This document shows positions 57,534 to 64,000 of a DNA stretch of 64,000 nucleotides, one piece after another. The notes beneath the pieces are model-generated. The model searched no databases and was not told the DNA's origin. It saw only the letters and a program-made list of their open reading frames with translations. A program made the position numbers and the translations under genes. Origin of the DNA: Hyphomicrobiales bacterium (lineage in GTDB: Bacteria > Pseudomonadota > Alphaproteobacteria > Rhizobiales > Rhizobiaceae). Location of the stretch: assembly GCA_900472925.1 (NCBI GenBank), contig UCJU01000015.1, positions 43,336 to 107,335 of the forward strand. The letters run 5' to 3'. Numbering within the stretch: position 1 is the stretch's first letter; each line of letters begins with the position of its first letter.

Positions 57534-58067
57534 ATGCGTATCGATGCTATTTCTATCGGCAAGAACCCGCCGGATGATATCAATGTGATTGTCGAGGTCC
57601 CTGTCGGTGGCCACCCGATCAAATACGAGATGGACAAGGACGCAGGCGCGCTGGTCGTCGACCGCTTTCTTTACACGCCTATGACCTATCCGGGTAACTA
57701 CGGCTTCGTACCCCACACCCTGTCAGAGGATGGCGATCCGATCGATGTGTTGATCTGCAACACACGTCCGCTCGTTCCAGGCTGCGTGATCAATGTGCGC
57801 CCGATCGGCGTGATGATCATGGAAGACGACGGCGGCAAGGACGAAAAAATCCTCGCCGTTCCCGCGCCAAAGCTGACACAGCGTTACGACAAGGTCCAGA
57901 ACTACACGGACCTGCCGGAAATCACGCTGAAGCAGATTGAGCACTTCTTCGAGCACTACAAGGATCTGGAGCCCGGCAAGTGGGTCAAGATGGGCGGCTG
58001 GCAGAACGTGGACGTTGCCAAGAAGCTGATCGTCGAAGCGATTGAGCGCTACAAGGGGCAAGGCTGA
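57534..58067 (+). CDS. ppa: Inorganic pyrophosphatase
   Basis: This 177-residue family I soluble pyrophosphatase hydrolyses pyrophosphate released by biosynthesis. It has the aspartate cluster [24 protein letters not shown] and YPGNYGFVP. The start ATG at 57534 has GAGGGAAG upstream; the open frame from 57447 adds a non-homologous extension. A bidirectional terminator follows. Confidence 0.97.
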   Translation: MRIDAISIGKNPPDDINVIVEVPVGGHPIKYEMDKDAGALVVDRFLYTPMTYPGNYGFVPHTLSEDGDPIDVLICNTRPLVPGCVINVRPIGVMIMEDDGGKDEKILAVPAPKLTQRYDKVQNYTDLPEITLKQIEHFFEHYKDLEPGKWVKMGGWQNVDVAKKLIVEAIERYKGQG

Positions 58068-58096
58068 TTTCAGCTGTCGCTACCAGTTCAAACTGA

Positions 58097-58134
58097 AAAA
58101 CCTCCGGGTCGCAGGCGATCCGGAGGTTTTTTTT
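58097..58134. terminator. Bidirectional Rho-independent terminator
   Basis: AAAACCTCCGG and CCGGAGGTTTT form an 11-bp stem with a 12-nt loop between the convergent ppa and yggT genes; eight T follow on the plus side. Confidence 0.92.
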
Positions 58135-58151
58135 ATGTCGATAGGGACGTA

Positions 58152-58442
58152 TCAGGCCACCAGCGGGTAGATCGTGTTCCACATCAGCGAGCGGATGAAG
58201 AAGATAATCAGCAGCAGGATGATCGGGGAAATGTCGATGCCGCCGAGATTTGGCAGGACGCGACGGATGGGTCGCAGTGCAGGCTCGGTGACATTGTAGA
58301 GGAAGCTGCCGATCGCGCCGACGAACTGGTTCGAAGAGTTGATGACATTGAAGGCGTAGAGCCAGGAGAAAATGGCGCTGAGAATCAGCACCCAGGTGTA
58401 AAGGTTTAAAGCCAGATCGATTGTCTGAAACAGGGCAAGCAT
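58152..58442 (-). CDS. YggT family membrane protein
   Basis: This 96-residue protein has two membrane helices flanking the conserved loop [21 protein letters not shown]. The family is often linked to cell division or osmotic stress, without a defined activity. I start at the ATG 58442, with GGAGA about 6 nt upstream, rather than the longer open frame to 58472. Confidence 0.9.
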   Translation of the reverse strand: MLALFQTIDLALNLYTWVLILSAIFSWLYAFNVINSSNQFVGAIGSFLYNVTEPALRPIRRVLPNLGGIDISPIILLLIIFFIRSLMWNTIYPLVA

Positions 58443-58838
58443 CAATGTCTCCATATCGTTGTTGGGTGACATTTAGTCATTCGCATAGCAACCGGCAAGT
58501 GTCGTTGATTTGGAAGCCTTTTCCGTCGCCGAACTTTTATTTTTCGAGATGCGTGGGGCAGGGCGTTTTCTATTTCACATCCGCCTTCACTCTGTCCATA
58601 TGTGTCCGAACCTGTGACAACAATCTGCGCTTTTCAAAAACGAACCTGTATCAATTCTAAAATATGTGTCGTTTTGACACTGTTCGCATGACTGCTTGGC
58701 GTGTACCTGCTTCCTCCTGTGGATGTTAATTCTTTATTAACGATCCCCTCACTGTTTCATAAATCATCAGCTACGCCAGCCCATCGCGGCGTTACAGTGA
58801 GAAATCCCATGACGGTGTGATTCGAGTTGAGGTGTTCC
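58443..58838. other. Intergenic region before the SpoA-domain gene
   Basis: This 396-bp A/T-rich gap lies between the divergent yggT and SpoA-domain genes. It contains a TTGACA (58674-58679) without a clear -10, and the CtrA-type site at 58726-58740. I find no ORF with a convincing start and no RNA gene. Confidence 0.4.
58726..58740. promoter_or_regulatory. CtrA-type binding site TTAA-N7-TTAA
   Basis: TTAATTCTTTATTAA is a perfect match to the alphaproteobacterial CtrA consensus TTAA-N7-TTAA, and is followed by C, as in many functional sites. It lies about 100 bp upstream of the SpoA-domain gene. It is the only perfect match I noticed in the intergenic regions of the window. Confidence 0.55.
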
Positions 58839-59267
58839 ATGATGGATTCAAGTGACGGTGCGGCGCCTTTCTCATGGCCGGCGGTTGGCGCGAGTTTTAA
58901 CCAGCCCTACCGGGTCGAACATGCACTCAACGCCCCGCTTTCCGATCGCCAGACAGTGCGCGCACACCTTACGGATTGGGGAAAGCCAGCCCACGAAAAC
59001 AGTCGGGCGCTTGTGGGTCCGCAGCAGTCCTCCAGCAAAAACTTCGAAGAAATTCCGTTGACGATGGAAGTGGTGATCGGCCATGCGCAGGTGCCGGTGT
59101 CTGCTCTGATGTCGCTTACGAAAGATCAGGTGGTTCTTCTGAACAAACGGTTTGGCGATCCCGTCGAAATCCGGGTCAACGGGCAGACGATAGGTCGGGG
59201 AGAAATCGTCTCCGACAACGATGACAACATCATCGGCGTCAAGCTGACGGAAGTGTTGCGTAGCTAG
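58839..59267 (+). CDS. SpoA (FliN/MopA) domain protein, flagellar C-ring-like
   Basis: This 142-residue protein has a disordered N-terminal part (about 1-70) and a C-terminal SpoA domain (IPLTMEVVIGHAQVPVSALM, then DPVEIRVNGQTIGRGEIV), as in FliN. FliN is part of the flagellar switch complex. No flagellar gene is nearby, so this is an orphan copy. ATG 58839 has GAGG about 7 nt upstream. A CtrA-type site precedes it, and its 3' end overlaps the convergent amidotransferase gene by 29 bp. Confidence 0.87.
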   Translation: MMDSSDGAAPFSWPAVGASFNQPYRVEHALNAPLSDRQTVRAHLTDWGKPAHENSRALVGPQQSSSKNFEEIPLTMEVVIGHAQVPVSALMSLTKDQVVLLNKRFGDPVEIRVNGQTIGRGEIVSDNDDNIIGVKLTEVLRS

Positions 59268-60006
59268 TTTGCTGCACATTGTGCTGTTGGCCATCAAAGA
59301 CCAGATCGAGAAAATGGGATAGCCAGCTTCGCAGCGGCCTGTCGAACATCATCCGACCCTCCAGATGCTGACTGCCGGCTTGCGCGTTGGGCAGGCTGAA
59401 ACGTTGCGCACCGCGGACCACCCAACTGTGCATCATGGCGCGGGTGAGTTCGGCGTGGAATTGCAGGCCCCACGCATTATGACCATAGCGAAATGCCTGG
59501 TTGGGATAGGTCTCACCGGAAGCAAGCAACTCGGCACCATGGGGCAGATCAAAGCCTTCGCGGTGGAAATGATAGACCATTTGCGGCCAGTGTTTCATCA
59601 GCAGGCGGCCTTTTTCGGTGGTTTGCAGGGGATACCAACCGATCTCCACCTTTCCGTCCCGGTGCGCCTGAACCTTTCCGCCCAGATGTTTGGAAAGCAT
59701 TTGCGCACCCAGACAAATGCCGAGAAAAGGCTTGTCCTCTCTTAGAGGGACTTTCAACCAGTCGATCTCCGACTTGATGAAAGGTTCGGGGTCGTTAGCA
59801 CTCATCGGACCACCGAATATGACGGCGCCCTTGTGGTCAGATAGCGATGCAGGCAGAGCGTCCCCAAGGGCAGGGCGGCGAATATCCAGCCTGTAACCTT
59901 TTTCGATCAGCATCTGACCGACCCTGCCGGGAGTGGATCTCTCCTGGTGGAGCACGATCAATATGCTGTCTTGTTTGTCCCGATGGCGAATTGGTTCAAA
60001 CAGCAT
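59239..60006 (-). CDS. Class I glutamine amidotransferase
   Basis: This 255-residue protein has the GATase triad: nucleophile C98 in FLGICLGAQ and the His/Glu pair in LQFHAELT. It resembles stand-alone GATase proteins of the GuaA-like group that act on small molecules such as glutamylated amines; the partner is unknown. Its start overlaps the TerB gene by 11 bp and its end overlaps the convergent SpoA gene. Confidence 0.87.
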   Translation of the reverse strand: MLFEPIRHRDKQDSILIVLHQERSTPGRVGQMLIEKGYRLDIRRPALGDALPASLSDHKGAVIFGGPMSANDPEPFIKSEIDWLKVPLREDKPFLGICLGAQMLSKHLGGKVQAHRDGKVEIGWYPLQTTEKGRLLMKHWPQMVYHFHREGFDLPHGAELLASGETYPNQAFRYGHNAWGLQFHAELTRAMMHSWVVRGAQRFSLPNAQAGSQHLEGRMMFDRPLRSWLSHFLDLVFDGQQHNVQQTSYATLPSA

Positions 60007-60487
60007 CTTGCTTGTTATCGCTTACCTCCGAAATATTCACATGGGTCGCCGCCTGCTGGCGTTGCAGAACCCGGTCCCGGACAGAGACACCGAGGAGATC
60101 GGCCACGCGCCAGATGACATGATCTTCCATCTCGTTTCGCTCGCCATCCGCATAGACGATGTCCCAGAGGACACCGACCAGCTCGATACGTTGTTCTTCA
60201 TTCAAATGGCGTCTGATATCAGTGGTGAAGCGATAATAATCAACCGCTTCAAGTCCGGCCTCACGACCTGCCTCCATCAGGGCATCCAGCTTGCTGCAGC
60301 TGAGATCATAATGCTCCTGAAGCAATTCCCGCAGACGCTGACGTTCCACATTCGAAACCGTACCGTCAGCCTCCATCACCTGAAAGCACAGGGCAGCGAT
60401 GGCCACACGCAGATCATCTGGCGCGAAATCCTCTGAAGAACCGCCATGGGTAAGGTTCTGGAAAAAAGACTGGATACGGTCGAACAT
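59996..60487 (-). CDS. TerB-family protein
   Basis: This 163-residue helical protein has the TerB-like features FQVMEADGTVSNVERQRL and GVLWDIVYADGE with acidic residues that could bind a metal. The family is named after tellurite resistance, but stand-alone copies occur widely without that role. No terC or other ter genes are near. It is coupled to the downstream amidotransferase gene by an 11-bp overlap. Confidence 0.87.
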   Translation of the reverse strand: MFDRIQSFFQNLTHGGSSEDFAPDDLRVAIAALCFQVMEADGTVSNVERQRLRELLQEHYDLSCSKLDALMEAGREAGLEAVDYYRFTTDIRRHLNEEQRIELVGVLWDIVYADGERNEMEDHVIWRVADLLGVSVRDRVLQRQQAATHVNISEVSDNKQDAV

Positions 60488-60505
60488 GATTATCCTTAAA
60501 GTCGA

Positions 60506-62080
60506 TCAAAACAAATTGAGGCGCGTCTTTTCATCCGGTTCCGCAGTCGGCTTTTTCACACCGGGATCATCAGGCAGGCCGCCGAAAAAGGGAACGGCAT
60601 CCGGGCGCTTTTCGTCCGCCGGTACTTTAGGCTGATCTTTGGGCACGATTTTGGTTTCGGTGACGACGACAGGATCGGTTACCTTGACCGGCACGGGAAT
60701 TTCGATAATTTTCTCGCGAATTTCCGGCTTGGCGACGTCCGGCAGGGATGACAGCGCGCGGTCGACACCATTGTCCTCGACAGGCCCTTCAACCTGGCCG
60801 AACGGCACCTTCCACTCGAATGCGTCAATGCGGCCGGTTACCGGCGAGGCAGGCAACCACTTTTCCGAAACGATGCCATCCGCTACCCAGGCATGGTCCC
60901 GAGGCGCGCGCAGCGCCTGCGACATCCAGTGGCGGATACGCCCCTGATCACCTGTCTCGGCCTCTTCGATATCGGCCATGAGCAGGAAGATGCTTTCGCG
61001 CGGCTCGATCCGTGCGGCGGCTTCCGCCTTGGCGCGGGCGCGTGGGAAATCCTGCGCATCGAGCGCTGCTTGCGCAACGGCAAACAAAGACTCGACATTG
61101 TTCGGCTTCAGGCTCTCGAGCCGCTCTGCACGTTTCAAGCGGTCGACAGCGGTATCACCGCTGCGAGCGCGTACATAGAGTTGGGCAATTTGCGGATGCG
61201 GAGACAGTTTCCAGACGGGTTCCAGAACAGAGGCAGCTTTGCGCAGATTGTCTTCTCGCAGATACGATCTGGCAGCGATCAAAGCTGCGGGAATGAGACC
61301 CTTCGATAATTTCAGCGCCTGATTGGCGTCTTCACGTGCAGCCTTCGGGTCGCTTTCGAACTTCTCTTCCGCCTTTGCAGTCAACAGAACGGCCTTCAGC
61401 CTCTCTGCCTCACCGCGTTCGATGACATGTGCCGCCTTCTGCTGATCCAGCAAGCGGATGGCGTCGTCCCATTCGCCGTTGCGGGATTTGCTTTCCAGCG
61501 TGGCCTGTGCGGCCCAGGGAAGATAAGGCGCATGTCTCGCGGCGTTCTCGGCATATTCGAGCGCAGCTTCGTTGGCGCCTTGACGGCGAGCCTCCATGTA
61601 AAGGCCGCGCAGGCCCAGTTCACGGGTCTCCGGGTCTTGCGCCATGGCTTCAAACTTGCGGCGGGCGGCATCGTATTTGCCTTCAATGAGGTCAGCCTGT
61701 GCCTCCAGCAGATGGATCAGCGGTTCCTGATCCGCGCTCAACAGCCCCTGCGTGCGTGCTGTCATCTTGCGGGCAAGAACGGCGTTGCCTGCACCGGCTG
61801 CAATCAGACCTGTCGACAGCGCCTGATAGCCGCGGTCACGCTTACGGGCGCGAAAATAGCGCCGTGCCGCATGCGGAGAGTTCCAGACTGTATTGAACAA
61901 CCACCAGACGATCATGATGGCAACGATCAGCGCCGCGATGACCGATGCCGCCACCATGAGGCTCATCTCGATCAACTGGCCCTGCCAGACGATGGAGAGA
62001 ACGCCTGGACGATCGGCCAGCCATGAAAATCCGAACCCGATCAGAAGGACGATGACGACGAAAGTGATGATTTTTGTCAT
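60506..62080 (-). CDS. hemY: HemY N-terminal domain protein
   Basis: This 524-residue inner-membrane protein has two N-terminal helices (about residues 1-22 and 42-64), followed by a HemY N-terminal domain and helical TPR-like repeats. The C-terminal 100 residues are proline-rich and charged. It is linked to heme biosynthesis by its position with hemD, although its exact role is unclear; it is not the protoporphyrinogen oxidase of the same name. It lies 3 bp from the mitofilin-like gene and is surely in the same operon. Confidence 0.9.
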   Translation of the reverse strand: MTKIITFVVIVLLIGFGFSWLADRPGVLSIVWQGQLIEMSLMVAASVIAALIVAIMIVWWLFNTVWNSPHAARRYFRARKRDRGYQALSTGLIAAGAGNAVLARKMTARTQGLLSADQEPLIHLLEAQADLIEGKYDAARRKFEAMAQDPETRELGLRGLYMEARRQGANEAALEYAENAARHAPYLPWAAQATLESKSRNGEWDDAIRLLDQQKAAHVIERGEAERLKAVLLTAKAEEKFESDPKAAREDANQALKLSKGLIPAALIAARSYLREDNLRKAASVLEPVWKLSPHPQIAQLYVRARSGDTAVDRLKRAERLESLKPNNVESLFAVAQAALDAQDFPRARAKAEAAARIEPRESIFLLMADIEEAETGDQGRIRHWMSQALRAPRDHAWVADGIVSEKWLPASPVTGRIDAFEWKVPFGQVEGPVEDNGVDRALSSLPDVAKPEIREKIIEIPVPVKVTDPVVVTETKIVPKDQPKVPADEKRPDAVPFFGGLPDDPGVKKPTAEPDEKTRLNLF

Positions 62081-62083
62081 GTC

Positions 62084-63448
62084 TTATCCCTGCTGGCCGG
62101 TGCTGCTGATGGCGCGTGTCAGCGTGCCGTTCACGAGGTCTTCGACCTCAACGCGAGCATCGAGCGACTTCTTGAAATCGGCCGACGTCGCCTTGGCTGG
62201 CTCAGGCAAGCTGTCCCATTCAAGTGCGGCACCCTTCAGGTCGCCGTTGCGAAGTTTGTCTTCTATCCGGGCAATCTTCGCTTCGGCACTCTCCCCCTCT
62301 ACGTTGCCGACGGGACGCACCTTCACGAGAGACAGAGCACTCTGTGCCAGCCTGTCGAGTACGCCTTGATTTGGGTCTGACTGGTTCAGCGAATCTAGCA
62401 TCGCATTGGCGACATCGGGAAAATTGCGGGTCAACTCAGCGCGGGAAGGAACACCCGTGTTTGCAAAGGGACGCAGAGACTGAACCGAAGGATCATCGGG
62501 CGTGACACGCGACAAGGTATCAAGCTCGGCAAGAAACGGTCCGCCGCGATCAATGGCTGCCTTCAATCCGGCAGACGCAATGGCGCGTGCGACTTCAATA
62601 TCGTCACGCGGTTCGTTGATCTTCGTTTCGGCTTCGCTCAAACGGCGCGCCAGATCGGCGGCTGCCTTATCCTGCTTGGCTTTTTCGGATTGAAGGGTGG
62701 AAACCGAGCCTTCCAGTGCCGACAACTTGTTTGCGACATCGCCGCCGCCAGATGCAGCAGAGCTTTCAAGCGCTGCGATACGCGTTTCAAGCGAGGCCGT
62801 ATCTCCGCTCGCCTGGGGTTTTGGGACCTGTTCGCGCAAGCTTGCAACCTGCGATTTGAGGGTGGCTAGCTCCTCTGAAGAACCAGCGCTTCCCGTATAG
62901 GGTGGCAGGTAACCGGCATATTGCATGCTGCCCGCAGCCAGCAGTGCGATCAGACCTCCAACGATACCGGCAGCAAGAAGCCCGGAATTGCCAGCCCGGC
63001 TTTCGGCACCATTTTTTGCACCGGTTGTCGTGCTCCCTGAGAACGTTTTATCGGCCGTCGGCTTGGAAGCCCCGGTTTTCAGCGGTTCCGAACTCGCTGT
63101 CACCTTGGGTGTTTCTGTCTTCAAGGGTGGCACGGATGAGGTCTTAGACGCGCCCTGATCGGCAGGCTTTGCATCGTCCGATTTTTGGATATTCGGTTCT
63201 GGCTCTATCGGGGTTTTGACCTGCTCTTCCCATATCGGGCGGGGATTGTCCGGGGGAGCCTTTGCCGAGCCATCGGCTGGCGAGGAGGCCGCGGGAGGTG
63301 TCTTTTCAGGAGGTTTAGCCGTGCTTGCAGCATCAGCGGGGGCTTTATCCTTGTCCGTGCCGACTTCTTTCACGTCCTTGGCGTCCAGATCGATTGTGAC
63401 CGGCTCGGCGTTGGATTTGGAGTGGCGTGGCGGTTTTCCCGATACCAT
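62084..63448 (-). CDS. Mitofilin (Mic60)-like inner-membrane protein
   Basis: The 454-residue protein has a Pro/Ala/Lys-rich cytoplasmic N terminus (about 1-155), one membrane helix (GLLAAGIVGGLIALLAAGS), a coiled coil (about 195-290, with LATLKSQVASLREQ) and a C-terminal mitofilin-like region (NFPDVANAMLDSL). Alphaproteobacterial mitofilins are known in this heme locus, between hemD and hemY, and shape the inner membrane. This is a call by domain layout and synteny. Confidence 0.85.
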   Translation of the reverse strand: MVSGKPPRHSKSNAEPVTIDLDAKDVKEVGTDKDKAPADAASTAKPPEKTPPAASSPADGSAKAPPDNPRPIWEEQVKTPIEPEPNIQKSDDAKPADQGASKTSSVPPLKTETPKVTASSEPLKTGASKPTADKTFSGSTTTGAKNGAESRAGNSGLLAAGIVGGLIALLAAGSMQYAGYLPPYTGSAGSSEELATLKSQVASLREQVPKPQASGDTASLETRIAALESSAASGGGDVANKLSALEGSVSTLQSEKAKQDKAAADLARRLSEAETKINEPRDDIEVARAIASAGLKAAIDRGGPFLAELDTLSRVTPDDPSVQSLRPFANTGVPSRAELTRNFPDVANAMLDSLNQSDPNQGVLDRLAQSALSLVKVRPVGNVEGESAEAKIARIEDKLRNGDLKGAALEWDSLPEPAKATSADFKKSLDARVEVEDLVNGTLTRAISSTGQQG

Positions 63449-63520
63449 GACAACCTCATTTTGCCTGCATTTCCCTAAACCTAGTTAGTGATGACGGCAA
63501 AGGAAAGAGGCAAGAGGGAA

Positions 63521-64000
63521 TTAGGTTCCCGCTTTTGCCTCAAGGAGATCGAACATTTCAGTCTCGCTGGGCGTCGTCGCGGCCAATGCACCTGATCGAA
63601 ATGCAGCCGGAATTTCGGAAAGGACCTTGCCGCTGATACAGATAAATTTGCAGTGAGCCAGCCGCTTGAAAACCGCCTGGCTGATCGAGAGCTTGAAAAA
63701 CAGCCGAACAGCCTCACTCGAGTAAAACAGCACTACATCTGCGGGTGCCTCTGAAAGGAGGTCATCAAGTTGTGCCTGGCTCCACGGCACAGGCGCCATC
63801 TCGTAAGCCTCGACGCTTTCGAATGGCACGTCCAGAGCGGAAAGGCGCTGTTCGAACCCCTGATCTCTGGGCTTTCCGGCAAGGTAGAGAAGATGGCTCC
63901 ATGGCGCAGAGGTGTTTTCCCTGACGCTTGCGACCAGCTCCGCCAGCGCTTGGCCATCGCTCTCGCCAGCCATGACGGTCTGAAATCCAGCTGCGCGGGC
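63521..64000 (-). CDS. hemD: Uroporphyrinogen-III synthase, partial at window end
   Basis: This is the C-terminal 159 residues of HemD, which cyclises hydroxymethylbilane to uroporphyrinogen III. It includes LLYLAGKPRDQ, DVVLFYSSEAVRLFF and CISGKVLSEIPAA, typical of the second half of the fold. The frame stays open through base 64000, so the start and the N-terminal domain are beyond the window; the ATG at 63973 is internal. The order hemD - mitofilin - hemY supports the call. Confidence 0.9.
   Translation of the reverse strand, partial: ARAAGFQTVMAGESDGQALAELVASVRENTSAPWSHLLYLAGKPRDQGFEQRLSALDVPFESVEAYEMAPVPWSQAQLDDLLSEAPADVVLFYSSEAVRLFFKLSISQAVFKRLAHCKFICISGKVLSEIPAAFRSGALAATTPSETEMFDLLEAKAGT

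Overview
The window is about 64 kb of ordinary, densely packed chromosome from an alphaproteobacterium of the family Rhizobiaceae, most like Agrobacterium/Rhizobium. The evidence is gene content and order: a cyclic beta-1,2-glucan exporter of the ChvA/NdvA type next to a LuxR-type regulator and pyruvate carboxylase (the ndvA-expR-pyc order known from Sinorhizobium), the 1587-residue NAD-glutamate dehydrogenase, phaA-phaB with phaR, bfd-bfr behind an Irr-type iron box, the rplU-rpmA-GNAT-GNAT-obgE-proB-proA-nadD-rsfS-rlmH-envC-ctpA run, a SAM-II riboswitch before metA, and a hemD-mitofilin-hemY block. I recognise no tRNA, rRNA, CRISPR array, insertion sequence, prophage or plasmid backbone. The M20 amidohydrolase gene (left) and hemD (right) are cut by the window edges.

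Layout. 1-8 kb: amino-acid and acid catabolism (M20 amidohydrolase, FAD oxidoreductase, serine/threonine dehydratase, aldehyde dehydrogenase, beta-hydroxyacid dehydrogenase, acetyl-CoA synthetase). 8-16 kb: TrcR, ChvA, the LuxR/ExpR-like regulator, pyruvate carboxylase, an OmpA-type lipoprotein. 16-24 kb: ispG, an MFS/DeoR pair, ispA, mtgA, galM and SAM-II-controlled metA. 24-30 kb: thiamine diphosphokinase, an ABC-F ATPase and a TPP-riboswitch-controlled thiBPQ operon. 30-40 kb: M48 protease, CarD, glutamate dehydrogenase, an UMF1-type MFS protein and PhaR. 40-43 kb: phaAB, then bfd-bfr. 43-56 kb: a long minus-strand block for RNA decay, envelope maintenance, ribosome biogenesis and proline/NAD synthesis. 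55-64 kb: zincin, CitE-like lyase, pyrophosphatase, YggT, an orphan SpoA/FliN protein, a glutamine amidotransferase, TerB and the heme/mitofilin block.

How the genes fit together. Several govern acetyl-CoA and anaplerotic flux (acs, pyc, gdh, phaA/B, phaR). ispG and ispA are both in the isoprenoid pathway. mtgA, EnvC, CtpA, the OmpA-like lipoprotein and ChvA serve the envelope. rplU, rpmA, obgE, rsfS and rlmH all act on the large ribosomal subunit.

No clearly new multi-gene system was found. The most interesting signals are regulatory: a metA leader joining a SAM-II aptamer to an intrinsic terminator whose arm can pair with the aptamer; a perfect TTAA-N7-TTAA CtrA-type site before the orphan SpoA gene; an Irr-type box before bfd-bfr; dyads before the aldehyde dehydrogenase and phaA genes; and a LuxR-type protein lacking one of the usual acyl-homoserine-lactone pocket residues. 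A 47-codon membrane-peptide gene is also easily missed.
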